From: JBCDJG01 sp038748065
GTDB lineage: Bacteria; Pseudomonadota; Gammaproteobacteria; Pseudomonadales; Halieaceae
NCBI GenBank assembly: GCA_038748065.1
Contig: JBCDJG010000025.1
Coordinates: 5,396-69,395 of the forward strand
Reading direction: 5' to 3'
DNA: 64,000 bases
Shown here piece by piece: positions 16,235-25,320 of the stretch (position 1 is the stretch's first letter; each line of letters begins with the position of its first letter). A program made the position numbers and the translations under genes. Under the pieces are notes generated by a model. The model did no database searches, was not told the origin of the DNA, and saw only the letters and a program-made list of their open reading frames with translations.

Positions 16235-19054
16235 GTGAACCGGTTCAACCTCGTTTTCAGGGGCGACATTAAAGCCGGCAAGCACCCGGAAAAAGTTCGG
16301 GCGGGCTTTGCCTCCCTCTTCAATCTTGACGACCCTTCTCTTGTAGAGCCCTTCTTTTCGGGCGAGACCGTGGTGCTACGCCGCAACCTGGATCGCAAGG
16401 AAGCCGCGGAGTACTTCCAGAAACTACAGCACATAGGCGCCATCGCTGAACTGGTGAAGGTAGCCGGGCTCACCGCCGCGGGCGACGATCAGGAACGTGC
16501 GCTGCAGCGCGCCGCTGCCAAGGCGAAGCGCCGTGAAGCAGAGGCGGCGCGACAGGCGGAGCTGGAAATCGCGCAGCTAAGGAAGGCCAGAGAGGAACAG
16601 CGGCGCCGCGACGAAAAGACCCGCATCAGGGCTGAACAGCAGGCCCGCGTAGAACAGCGTGCAGCCGCCGCGAGAGCGGAGAAGCAGCGCAAGGCGGAAG
16701 CACAGGCTGCCGAACGCGCGGCCAAACAGGCAGAGAAGGAGCGCCTTGCCCAGGAAAAGGCGGCGCGACTCGCCAAGGAAAAGGCCGAGAAACAGCGGGC
16801 CGCCGCAGCGAGGGCCGCGCGTATCGCCGCTGAGCGGGAAGAACAAGAGCGCGCGGCCGCCGAGCACGCTGCCAAACAGGCGCAGGCGCGAGAGCAGCGA
16901 GAGCGCGAGGCCCAGATCAGGGCTGCAGAGCGCGCCGAGAGAAAGGCCTTGGAGCGGCAGCAGGCCGCGGCTGAGAAGGCCCGGCAGCAACAAGCCGAGC
17001 GCGAGGCGAAGCGCCTGAAAGAGCAGCAGAAAGCCGCCAGACTGGAAGCACAACAGCTGGAGCAGCAGCGCCTCGCCGAAGAACAGGCTGAACGTCGGCG
17101 GCGAGCAAAAGCCGAGAAGCGCCAGCTCGCTACAGAAAAAGCTGCTCGTATCGCTGCGGAAAAGGCCGAGCGGCGGCGCGCGGCCGCAGCTGAAGCAGAG
17201 CGCATCAGTACAGAACAAGCCAGGCAGCGCCATGAGCGCGAGGCACTCAGGCGCAGCCTGGAGGACGATAGCCGAGCCGCCCAGGACTACCGTTTGCAAA
17301 AAACTGCAAAACGGTTCAGCGGGCAGTCAGAATTCCTCTCAGGCAGCCTGCGTAATGGCCAGGGCGCTGCCGTTGCCGGCGAGCCCAACCTCTATGCCCT
17401 GCATCCCTTTCGCAACAGCCGCGAAGTGCAACAGCGCGCACAGACCGCGCTGCGTCTGCGCGGCCGCGCGGTTTCGGCCGCCCTGACCTGCCTGGGTGCG
17501 ATCCTGGTGCTTCTTGGCCTGCGACTGCAGTTGATGCCCCCGCCGCTGATCGAGGGCCCTGTATCCGGTTTGGCCACGCCGCAGGGCCAACTTTTGCTGG
17601 CACTTGATGATCGGCTACTACTGCACGACCGCTCAGGCACGCCCACCGGTGAATTACGTTTCAGCCAGCTCGGCCTGAGTTCGCCGGGGCCCCTCCTGGC
17701 AGCAAACGCGACAGGCGATATCGTTTACCTCAGCGGGCTCTCCTCTGGCCTGGCGCTTGCAGAACTGCACGCGTGTCCAATAAGCGGTGACGTGGCCTGC
17801 CGCCCGCTGGGCAAACACACCGCTGCCGTTGACGCTATCGTTGCCAACCCCACTGACCAGTCGCTCGTTGCCGCGGCCGGCGGCGAGAATCGATTGCTTC
17901 GCCTGTCAGCGGAGGGTGAACTCATGGCTGAGGCAGACGTCATGCTCCCCGCTTCCGCAGACATGGTGATCGACAGCGGTCTGCTCTACATCACCGCCGC
18001 AGAGGGGCCTGCGACCGGCGTCTATCGCTATGACGCGATGGCCTTCGGGCAGCAGCTCGACCAACTTCTCCTCATGCCACCCCCAGCGCTGGAACGAGAG
18101 CTCTCGAGAGTCGCGCATCTCAAACGAGCAGCCGACAGCTGGTGGGCGGTTCTCACCAGCGAGAACGGCAGCACGAGTGCGCTGCTGCGCTTTAACGACC
18201 AGTGGGACTACCTCGGCGAAGCCCGTCTGCCTTCCAGCGTAACTCCGGATCAACTGCTGCCCTGGGGTCAGCGCATGTTAGTGCTGGATCGAGAGCGCAT
18301 AGCGCTTGACCGCTTTAACGCACAAGGCCAGACAGAATTACCATTACGCTCGACGTCGCTGCTGTCTGCTGCTGAGCAACGCAGGAGCTGGCAGCACTGG
18401 TCGCAAACCGTCTGGCGCCTGGTCCTCCTCGCGGTGCTGACCAGTCTGGTCTATGCCGTGCTGCTCGCCTACCTGCAACACCTACGAACCCTGGTTTACC
18501 GGCAGGGCCGCTGCCGCGGCGCTGCACCGCTGGAAGGCGTTGGCGAAGACATGCTCTGGCTGAAACCCAGGACTGATCGCGCACATGCAATTCGCCGGGC
18601 CGGTATTGCCTACACCTGTATCGCACTGCCGCTTCTGGCTCTGGCGGCCAGCCTCGATCTCACAGGCCTACAGCTTTGTGGTCTGACGATTCTTGCCGCA
18701 GGCCCGGCACTGGCACTGTGGATGTTGTACCAGGCACCGGCCGGCCACGTCGCCGTGACCAATGGCCAGTTTCTGCTCGTTGATCACAACAACATGTATC
18801 ACCATGGCAAGGGGCCAGAGCTGCAGTACCGCGGCAACTTTCTGCTGATTGATGACGTGGTCGTTTTTCTGGGCAACCGACTGCTGCCACAGTTTGAAGG
18901 GGCTCAGGCTACGGCAAAACTGGCGCGCAGCGGGATACGCGTCGATCGCGGCACGCTTGCGATCAAGATGCTACAGACCGGCCACCCTTTCGCGCGCGGC
19001 GCAATCGCAATGCTGGCAGCCGTAACGCTAGGCATGCTGCTGCTGGCAATTTAG
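16235..19054 (+). CDS. Large membrane protein: N-terminal alpha/beta domain, charged coiled coil, propeller-like domain, C-terminal membrane segments
   Basis: A 939-residue protein of unknown function, starting at a GTG. Residues 1-80 (MNRFNLVFRGDI onwards) form a compact domain of a type found at the N-terminus of various membrane proteins. Residues about 84-345 are almost entirely Ala, Glu, Arg, Lys and Gln and form a long predicted coiled coil. A membrane helix (about 410-428, ALTCLGAILVLLGL) leads into about 280 residues of short beta-like repeats suggestive of a propeller. Further hydrophobic segments lie near 728-750, 793-835 and 915-938. The reverse strand is open across the coiled coil only because of its biased composition. 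lutA follows 45 bases later. Confidence 0.75.
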   Translation: MNRFNLVFRGDIKAGKHPEKVRAGFASLFNLDDPSLVEPFFSGETVVLRRNLDRKEAAEYFQKLQHIGAIAELVKVAGLTAAGDDQERALQRAAAKAKRREAEAARQAELEIAQLRKAREEQRRRDEKTRIRAEQQARVEQRAAAARAEKQRKAEAQAAERAAKQAEKERLAQEKAARLAKEKAEKQRAAAARAARIAAEREEQERAAAEHAAKQAQAREQREREAQIRAAERAERKALERQQAAAEKARQQQAEREAKRLKEQQKAARLEAQQLEQQRLAEEQAERRRRAKAEKRQLATEKAARIAAEKAERRRAAAAEAERISTEQARQRHEREALRRSLEDDSRAAQDYRLQKTAKRFSGQSEFLSGSLRNGQGAAVAGEPNLYALHPFRNSREVQQRAQTALRLRGRAVSAALTCLGAILVLLGLRLQLMPPPLIEGPVSGLATPQGQLLLALDDRLLLHDRSGTPTGELRFSQLGLSSPGPLLAANATGDIVYLSGLSSGLALAELHACPISGDVACRPLGKHTAAVDAIVANPTDQSLVAAAGGENRLLRLSAEGELMAEADVMLPASADMVIDSGLLYITAAEGPATGVYRYDAMAFGQQLDQLLLMPPPALERELSRVAHLKRAADSWWAVLTSENGSTSALLRFNDQWDYLGEARLPSSVTPDQLLPWGQRMLVLDRERIALDRFNAQGQTELPLRSTSLLSAAEQRRSWQHWSQTVWRLVLLAVLTSLVYAVLLAYLQHLRTLVYRQGRCRGAAPLEGVGEDMLWLKPRTDRAHAIRRAGIAYTCIALPLLALAASLDLTGLQLCGLTILAAGPALALWMLYQAPAGHVAVTNGQFLLVDHNNMYHHGKGPELQYRGNFLLIDDVVVFLGNRLLPQFEGAQATAKLARSGIRVDRGTLAIKMLQTGHPFARGAIAMLAAVTLGMLLLAI

Positions 19055-19099
19055 CCTCTCGACACAGACAATCGATTATACTGCCACTGCCAACACTAG

Positions 19100-19918
19100 A
19101 TGACGGGACGGCTACTGAGCATGGACGACAGGCAGGAGCAATTGCGCAGCGAGCGCAAAGCACGCCGCCCACAAGTCGCACTGTACGTCACCTGTCTTGC
19201 CGACCTGTTTCGTCCATCCGTTGCTTTTGCGGCGCTGTCACTGCTGGAGCAGGCCGGCTGCGATGTCAGCGTGCCCAAACAGCAGAGTTGCTGTGGTCAA
19301 CCGGCCTATAACACCGGCGACTACGACGCCGCCGCGCCGCTCGCTCACCAGGTCATCGAGGCTTTCGCAGACGCCGACTACGTCGTCGTGCCATCGGGCT
19401 CCTGTGCCGGCATGATCCGTGAGCATTACCCGAAGCTGCTGAAAGGTGAGTGGCGCGAGCGCGCCCTCGCAGTGGCGGCCAAGACCTATGAGTTGACCAC
19501 TTTTCTGGCCCAGATCGCACCCTTGCAACCACCTCACAGCCGAGCCTGTGAGGGACAGAAAGTCACCTACCATGACAGCTGCGCCGGTTTACGAGAGCTC
19601 GGTATCAAACACCAGCCCAGGCAGCTGCTGCAAGAAATCTGTGGCACGGACGTGAATGAGCTCAGCCAGGCTGACGTCTGCTGCGGCTTCGGCGGCACCT
19701 TCTGTGCAAAAATGCCTGCGCTCTCAGGCAAGATGGTGCAGGACAAGCTGGACGACGCCCTTGCTACCGGTGCGGATATCCTCGTCGGCGGGGACCTGGG
19801 CTGCCTGCTGAACATAGCCGGTCGCGCCAGCCGTGTTGGTGCTGCCATCGAGGTACGTCACATAGCGGAGCTGCTTGCCGATCAGATGGCGCAGCCGCCC
19901 ATCGGGCAGGGTGATTAA
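19100..19918 (+). CDS. lutA: Lactate utilisation protein A (CCG-domain Fe-S protein)
   Basis: LutA is one of three proteins of the iron-sulfur L-lactate dehydrogenase complex (LutABC/YkgEFG). The 272-residue protein has two cysteine-rich CCG domains, with SCCGQPAYNTGDY near residue 70 and VCCGFGGTFCAKM near residue 195, each preceded by a conserved Cys-containing segment (GSCAGM; YHDSCAGL). About 28 residues precede the usual start of the family fold (VALYVTCLADLF), and no clear ribosome site is seen, so the ATG at 19121 is an alternative start. lutB follows after 2 bases. Confidence 0.9.
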   Translation: MTGRLLSMDDRQEQLRSERKARRPQVALYVTCLADLFRPSVAFAALSLLEQAGCDVSVPKQQSCCGQPAYNTGDYDAAAPLAHQVIEAFADADYVVVPSGSCAGMIREHYPKLLKGEWRERALAVAAKTYELTTFLAQIAPLQPPHSRACEGQKVTYHDSCAGLRELGIKHQPRQLLQEICGTDVNELSQADVCCGFGGTFCAKMPALSGKMVQDKLDDALATGADILVGGDLGCLLNIAGRASRVGAAIEVRHIAELLADQMAQPPIGQGD

Positions 19919-19920
19919 GC

Positions 19921-21348
19921 GTGGAGCAAACCAGCGAGCGTTTCCTGGAGCAGGCCACCGAGGCCCTGGGTGACATCCCCCGGCGCGAAGCATGGGACGT
20001 GTTGGGGCAGCTCATGCCGCTGGCCTACGGCCAGGCTGCTGATCGCTTCGGTGATTTCGAGGCGCTGCGCGAACACATGAGTCGGGTGCGCAAGCACAGC
20101 CTCGACAACCTTGACCACTACCTGCCGCGCTTCGAAGAGGAAGCCATCGCCAACGGCAACCAGGTGCACTACGCCCGTGACAGCGCCGAGCTGAACGAAA
20201 CGGTGCTGGCTATCTGCCGAGAGCACGATGCCAGGCTGGTGGCGAAAGGTAAGTCCATGGTCACCGAGGAAACTGCCCTTAACGAACATCTGCTGCGTGC
20301 CGGACTACGTGTCGTTGAGACCGACCTCGGCGAGTACATCATTCAGGAGGCCGGAGAAACGCCCAGCCATATCGTTGGCCCTGCCCTGCACAAGCCCGTC
20401 GATGAAATCAGGGAACTGTTTCTGGCACGACACGATTTCGGTGAACGGGAGTTAGCGGAGCCGGCAGACATGGTGGCCGAAGCCCGTACCGTTCTGCGGG
20501 AGACTTTTTTGAAAGCGGACGTTGGCATCATCGGCGCCAACGCGCTGATTGCGGAAAATGGCTACAGCCTGCTGGTAACCAACGAAGGGAATGGCGATCT
20601 GTGCGCCAACCTACCACCCGTGCTCATCGTCTGTACCACCATAGAACGACTCCTGCCGCGCACTGAAGATGCACTGTCGCTGGTGCGACTCTTGGCACGG
20701 GCAGCCATCGGCCAGCCTATCAGCTGTTACACCAGCCTTTATTCCGGCCCGCGACGTGAAGACGAACTGGACGGGCCACTAGAAACGCACATTGTCCTGC
20801 TGGATAACCGACGCAGCGACATTCTCACCAGCGACTATCGCGACATGCTGCAGTGTATTCGCTGTGGCGCCTGCCTGAATCACTGCCCGGTATACGTTGG
20901 CGCCGGCGGTCACGCCTATGGCTGGGTTTATCCGGGCCCCATGGGGTCGATACTGACGCCATTGCTGACCTCCCTGGAAGACAGCCATGTCCTTCCCAAC
21001 GCCTGCACAAGCTGCGGTCGCTGCGAGGAAGTCTGTCCCGCGAACATTCCGCTGGTGGACTTACTGCGCGATCTGCGTCGTGAGGAACAGCAGCGCAAGC
21101 TCTCGCCAAGGCGCTGGCGACTGGGTTTGAGGCTGCACAGCTGGCTTGCTGGCAAACCGCGACTCTACCAGACGCTGACGCGATGGGGTGTGAAGATGCT
21201 CAGTGCTCTGGGCCGCAAACGTGGCTCGTTCAGACGTCTGCCATTCGCCCAGGGCTGGACGGACGCACGAGACTTCCCGGCGCCCCAAGGTTCCACCTTC
21301 ATGGCCCAGTACGAACGCCAGCAGCAGGTCTCTGTAGATGAGCAGTGA
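19921..21348 (+). CDS. lutB: Lactate utilisation protein B (ferredoxin-like, LUD domain)
   Basis: LutB carries the electron-transfer clusters of the LutABC L-lactate oxidising complex. The 475 residues comprise an N-terminal LUD domain (about 60-290) and a C-terminal pair of 4Fe-4S sites, CIRCGACLNHCP and CTSCGRCEEVCP. A C-terminal DUF-type tail ends with the segment AQGWTDARDFPAP. The start is GTG, with AGGGTG eight bases upstream in the end of lutA. It overlaps lutC by 11 bases, consistent with a tightly coupled lutABC operon. Confidence 0.92.
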   Translation: MEQTSERFLEQATEALGDIPRREAWDVLGQLMPLAYGQAADRFGDFEALREHMSRVRKHSLDNLDHYLPRFEEEAIANGNQVHYARDSAELNETVLAICREHDARLVAKGKSMVTEETALNEHLLRAGLRVVETDLGEYIIQEAGETPSHIVGPALHKPVDEIRELFLARHDFGERELAEPADMVAEARTVLRETFLKADVGIIGANALIAENGYSLLVTNEGNGDLCANLPPVLIVCTTIERLLPRTEDALSLVRLLARAAIGQPISCYTSLYSGPRREDELDGPLETHIVLLDNRRSDILTSDYRDMLQCIRCGACLNHCPVYVGAGGHAYGWVYPGPMGSILTPLLTSLEDSHVLPNACTSCGRCEEVCPANIPLVDLLRDLRREEQQRKLSPRRWRLGLRLHSWLAGKPRLYQTLTRWGVKMLSALGRKRGSFRRLPFAQGWTDARDFPAPQGSTFMAQYERQQQVSVDEQ

Positions 21349-22030
21349 CGCGCGCAGTGAGATTTTGGCCCGGGTTCGTTATGGCAGCCTCGGTCAGACA
21401 CGCAACGAGGCGATCCGTCAGCTGCAGGCGCTGGGACCCGGGCCCAGCGCGGTTCTGCCAGATGCCGACGTTGCGGTCGCTTTTCTCAGCAATGTCCTGC
21501 GCAATCGCGGCAGCGTTGATATCGCCGATAGTCGCAGTGCCGCAGTGGCCGCCATTGGACGCTATCTCTATGAGCGCTTTCGAAGTCGCAAGCTGGTCGC
21601 CGGAGACGATCCGCGCCTGGCCGCTATGCCCTGGCGCGAAGGTGGGCTCTTACCCAGATTCGGCCTTTGCCAGGACGGTGACGACGCTTGTCTCAGTTAC
21701 GCCCGCGCCGCAGTAGCCGAAACCGGTAGCGTCCTGCTGGCCACAGGCAGGGCCAACCCGGCCTCAAATAACCTCCTTGCTGAAGATCACGTTGTGTTAG
21801 TCGATCATGACGACCTGGAAGCCGACCTCAACGCTGCCTGGCGCAGGGCCCAGGCTGGTGGCAGCAGAGCAAGGGCTGTGCATATTATTTCGGGGCCTTC
21901 CAGCACTGCAGACATCGCCAAGATTCTGGTGCGCGGCGCCCACGGGCCACGCAACTGGCATGTCATTCTTTGCGGCGCCGAACTCACCGCGGACCAGCTG
22001 GCACTGGCCCGCGAATCAGCCCTCGCCTAG
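21338..22030 (+). CDS. lutC: Lactate utilisation protein C (LUD domain)
   Basis: LutC is the third component of the LutABC complex. The 230-residue protein has an N-terminal helical part (MSSDARSEILARVR), then an LUD alpha/beta domain containing PDADVAVAFLSNV and a C-terminal section with ISGPSSTADIAKILVRGAHGP, the family's hallmark (consensus GPSRTADI with G-HGP). It starts inside lutB and ends convergently with the SYLF gene, the stops overlapping by 4 bases. No L-lactate permease or lutR regulator is visible nearby. Confidence 0.9.
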   Translation: MSSDARSEILARVRYGSLGQTRNEAIRQLQALGPGPSAVLPDADVAVAFLSNVLRNRGSVDIADSRSAAVAAIGRYLYERFRSRKLVAGDDPRLAAMPWREGGLLPRFGLCQDGDDACLSYARAAVAETGSVLLATGRANPASNNLLAEDHVVLVDHDDLEADLNAAWRRAQAGGSRARAVHIISGPSSTADIAKILVRGAHGPRNWHVILCGAELTADQLALARESALA

Positions 22031-22599
22031 AGCGGCGTGTAACCGAATTTCTGACCGCCCAGCGCTGCCTCGTACATGAGGCCACCGCGGGCAATGGTGA
22101 AAATCGCCATGCCCTTGCGCCAGCCAAGGTTGGCCGTATTTGCATCATTGCGGCCGCCACTGACGCCAGCTGCCACGCCACCGCCGGTATTGGCTTCAGC
22201 CGATACGCCCGCCGTTAATGCAACGGCCGTCGCCTGTGCACTGAACTCAAAGTTGCCAGAGGTAAACTCGCGGAAGGCCCGCTCATCTTCAAAGAAAATC
22301 ATTTGGCTGAAGGCCTGCCCACCTAGCTGAAAGCCGACGGTCAGCTGGGTCATCGACGTGTTACCCACGTGGGTACCGTTCTGATAAACGCGGCCCTTGC
22401 CATGCGCACCCCCTATTCCCATGCCGCCCTTGCCGACGGTCGGGAACACTGCGTAACCATAGGATTGGGTAAAGAAGCCGTCAGTTTGCCCCGCATTGCG
22501 GAAGGCTGTGATGGTATCGGAATAGTCATCAGCCAGCGTCAGCGGCGCGAGCATCAGTGTGGATAGGGCGAGTAACAGGGCGGGTAGAGTCTTGCGCAT
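22027..22599 (-). CDS. Secreted SYLF (Ysc84-like) domain protein
   Basis: A 190-residue protein with a Sec signal peptide (MRKTLPALLLALSTLMLAPLTLA, cleavage near residue 23) followed by a glycine-rich SYLF domain. Typical elements are YGYAVFPTVGKGGMGIGGAHGKG, VGFQLGGQAFSQMIFFED and GRNDANTANLGWRKGMAIF. SYLF domains bind lipid in eukaryotic homologues; the bacterial role is unsettled. The start is set by GAGAGG upstream of the ATG at 22599; the open frame extends 63 bases further without a better site. It lies 87 bases downstream of ppc on the same strand. Confidence 0.82.
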   Translation of the reverse strand: MRKTLPALLLALSTLMLAPLTLADDYSDTITAFRNAGQTDGFFTQSYGYAVFPTVGKGGMGIGGAHGKGRVYQNGTHVGNTSMTQLTVGFQLGGQAFSQMIFFEDERAFREFTSGNFEFSAQATAVALTAGVSAEANTGGGVAAGVSGGRNDANTANLGWRKGMAIFTIARGGLMYEAALGGQKFGYTPL

Positions 22600-22686
22600 C
22601 GGTTTGCCTCTCAGTGCATTTTTAGAGGGAGCGAACGCTCCGGCGCCGTAATGGTACTGCAAGTTACCGCAGCGGGGAATCGCCTG

Positions 22687-25320
22687 CTAGCCGGTATTGC
22701 GCATGCCCGCGGCGATACCCGCAATCGTCACCATGATCGCCTGCTCCACCGCCGGTTCCGGGTCCTCTCGGTCGCGGCGCAGCAGCTCGGCTTGCAGAAA
22801 ATTGAGGGGATCGGTGTAAATATTGCGCAGGTGCACCGACTGTCTCAACCAATCCTGACCCGCCAGCAGATCATCCTGACCTAGCAGTTCAAGCACGGTC
22901 GCTCGGTCGCGTTCCAGCTGCGTGCGCAGGTTGGCGCCGATAGACTTGAGCTCATCGGGCACCAGGCGCTCGTCGTAATGGGCGGAAATGTCGGCATCGG
23001 CCTTGGCGTAGACCATCTCCAACATCGACAGCCGCGTCCTGAAAAATGGCCACTCGCTGGCCATGGCGCGCAGCACAGCTCCGCCGCCCTGGTCCATTTC
23101 TTCCCGCAGGGCTGCCCCGGCCCCGAGCCACGCAGGCAGCATCAGGCGGTTTTGCGACCAGGCAAAGATCCACGGAATTGCCCGCAAACTCTCTATACCA
23201 CCGCCGCCAGCGCGCCTCGCCGGCCGCGACCCCAGGGGAAGACGCGCCAATTCCTGCTCGGGCGTGGCGTGACGGAAATACGGCACGAAATCCGCCTCGC
23301 CACGGATCACATCGCGATATGCGGTACAGGAGCTATCGGCCAGGCGCAGCATCACGTCGCGCCACTCACTCTTGGGCGCGGGCGGCGTTAGCAGGTTGGC
23401 GCGGAAGATCGAACTGGCATACAGAGCGAGTGTTTTAACCGCGTGGGCGCTCCAGCCCAGCTTGGTCCGAATGATTTCGCCCTGCTCTGTCACCCTGAGG
23501 CCATTGCCCAGGGAACCCGGGGGCTGCGACATCAGGGCGGCTGCCGCAGGCGCCCCGCCACGGCCAATCGTGCCACCGCGGCCATGGAACAGGGTCAGCT
23601 CGACGTTATGCTCCGAACACACTTCAAGCAGCGATTCTTGCGCACGGTATTGGGCCCAGGCTGCCGCCATCACACCGGCATCCTTGGCCGAATCTGAATA
23701 ACCGATCATCACCATCTGTTGGCCCGCTATCTGCCCTCGATACCATGGTGCCGCGAGCAAGGCCTCGAGAACCGAACGGCAACGCTCCAGATCGTCCAGG
23801 GTTTCGAAGAGCGGCGCTACGGGCGGCGGCGTGCGGCAGCCGCTCTCTTTGAGCAGCAAATGAACGGCAAGCACATCGGAAGCCTGTCGTGCCATGGAAA
23901 TAACATAAGCACCCAGCGCCTCGGGCGACTGGCGAGCAATCACGGCGCAGGTATCCAGCACTTCCTGCACCTCAGCTGAGGGCGACCAGTCCGGTGGTAT
24001 CAGCGGGCGACGCCCGGAGAGCTCGCCCAGCAGGAAGGCCTGCCTGGCAGGCTCATCCCATTGCGCGTAGTCACCAATCCCCAGCCAGGTAGTCAACTCT
24101 GACAGCACCTGGGTGTGGCGACTACTTTCCTGCCTGATATCGTGGCGTACGAGGTGCAAGCCGAAGCAGCTCACCTTGCGCAGGGTATCCAGCAGGGACC
24201 CATCAGCAATCAGCGCCATACCACTGGCATGCAGGGAGTCGTAGCAGGCCTTGAGAGGCTGCCACAGCTGATCCTGATCTGTCAGCGCGTCGTCCCGGGC
24301 ATCAGGCTGCCCTTCCAGAGCAGCCTCGATACTCTGAAGGCTTGCCTGCAAGCGCGTGCGAAGACTGCGCAGCACCTCCCGATAGGGCTCATGAGCGCCG
24401 CCTGCATACTCGCTGAACTGCGCCGTGCAGCGTGTCATCGACAGTTCTTCAATCAAGGCATGAACATCATCCAGGTAGAGCTTGCAAGCCTGCCAGCGGC
24501 TAAGGAGCAGAACCTCATCGGTCACCTGCGCGGTGACATTGGGATTGCCGTCACGATCTCCACCCATCCACGACGTAAAATGCACGGGCCTGGCGTCCAG
24601 GGCGAGTCGCAAACCGCAGCTTGCTTCCAGGGCGCGGTCGAGGCGGCGCAGAAACTGCGGGACAGCCTGCCAGAGAGAGTCCTCCACCACGGCAAAGCCC
24701 CACTTGGCCTCGTCTACCGGCGTCGGCCGCTCACGGCGGAAGTCATCGCCATGCCAGATTTGCGCAATCAGGCTGCGCAGGCGGGTTTGCGCCGCATGTT
24801 CCTCGCTATCGGTCAGCCCGCCGAGCTCCAACTGCGACAGGCAGCGACCGAGTTCAGCGTGCTTGTGAATGAGCGTCCGGCGCATAATTTCCGTCGGGTG
24901 CGCTGTCAACACGAGCTCAATATTCAGGCTGCTCGCCTGATGGGCCATATCCTGAGCTGAGATGCCCTCAGCAGATAATTCCGCAAACGCTGAAGCCAGC
25001 GCTTGCGTGGCAGATAGCTCAGCATCCATGGCCCGTGATACGAGAAACTGCTGGTCCGCGATATTCGCCAGATTCAAGAACTGGCTAAAGGCGCGCGCTA
25101 CGGGCACCAACTCATCCTTGCCCAAGGTACGCAGCTGTTCCAGAAGGCGCTGCCGATCCTCGGCGCTACCGCCCCGCGCAGATTTGGAGGCCGTGCGAAT
25201 CGCCTCAACGAGGTCGAGGAAGCCCTGGCCCTCGGCACTGGCGATGGTCTCTCCCAGCAGTCGGCCAAGCAGGCTGACGTTGCTGCGCAGTGACGTATAG
25301 TCCGTGCCTGGTTCGGTCAT
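22687..25320 (-). CDS. ppc: Phosphoenolpyruvate carboxylase
   Basis: Ppc adds bicarbonate to phosphoenolpyruvate to give oxaloacetate, replenishing the TCA cycle. The 877-residue length is typical. Signatures include LVLTAHPTEIMRRT with the catalytic His, GGDRDGNPNVT, the second catalytic region MIGYSDSAKDAG, and LFHGRGGTIGRGGAP, which carries the Arg-rich substrate loop. The C-terminus ends MRNTG, the conserved family terminus. Its start overlaps the end of gap by 4 bases, so ppc is translated from the eda-gap transcript. That links lower glycolysis with anaplerosis. Confidence 0.97.
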   Translation of the reverse strand: MTEPGTDYTSLRSNVSLLGRLLGETIASAEGQGFLDLVEAIRTASKSARGGSAEDRQRLLEQLRTLGKDELVPVARAFSQFLNLANIADQQFLVSRAMDAELSATQALASAFAELSAEGISAQDMAHQASSLNIELVLTAHPTEIMRRTLIHKHAELGRCLSQLELGGLTDSEEHAAQTRLRSLIAQIWHGDDFRRERPTPVDEAKWGFAVVEDSLWQAVPQFLRRLDRALEASCGLRLALDARPVHFTSWMGGDRDGNPNVTAQVTDEVLLLSRWQACKLYLDDVHALIEELSMTRCTAQFSEYAGGAHEPYREVLRSLRTRLQASLQSIEAALEGQPDARDDALTDQDQLWQPLKACYDSLHASGMALIADGSLLDTLRKVSCFGLHLVRHDIRQESSRHTQVLSELTTWLGIGDYAQWDEPARQAFLLGELSGRRPLIPPDWSPSAEVQEVLDTCAVIARQSPEALGAYVISMARQASDVLAVHLLLKESGCRTPPPVAPLFETLDDLERCRSVLEALLAAPWYRGQIAGQQMVMIGYSDSAKDAGVMAAAWAQYRAQESLLEVCSEHNVELTLFHGRGGTIGRGGAPAAAALMSQPPGSLGNGLRVTEQGEIIRTKLGWSAHAVKTLALYASSIFRANLLTPPAPKSEWRDVMLRLADSSCTAYRDVIRGEADFVPYFRHATPEQELARLPLGSRPARRAGGGGIESLRAIPWIFAWSQNRLMLPAWLGAGAALREEMDQGGGAVLRAMASEWPFFRTRLSMLEMVYAKADADISAHYDERLVPDELKSIGANLRTQLERDRATVLELLGQDDLLAGQDWLRQSVHLRNIYTDPLNFLQAELLRRDREDPEPAVEQAIMVTIAGIAAGMRNTG

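Noticed and set aside
16489..17299. Two long minus-strand frames (238 and 240 codons) opposite the coiled coil
   Set aside because: They are rich in Ser/Arg/Ala or Leu/Gly because of the biased Glu/Arg/Lys/Ala codons on the coding strand, not because of a second gene.
24115..24960. 281-codon plus-strand frame opposite ppc
   Set aside because: It is inside a full-length conserved ppc and has no homology signal.
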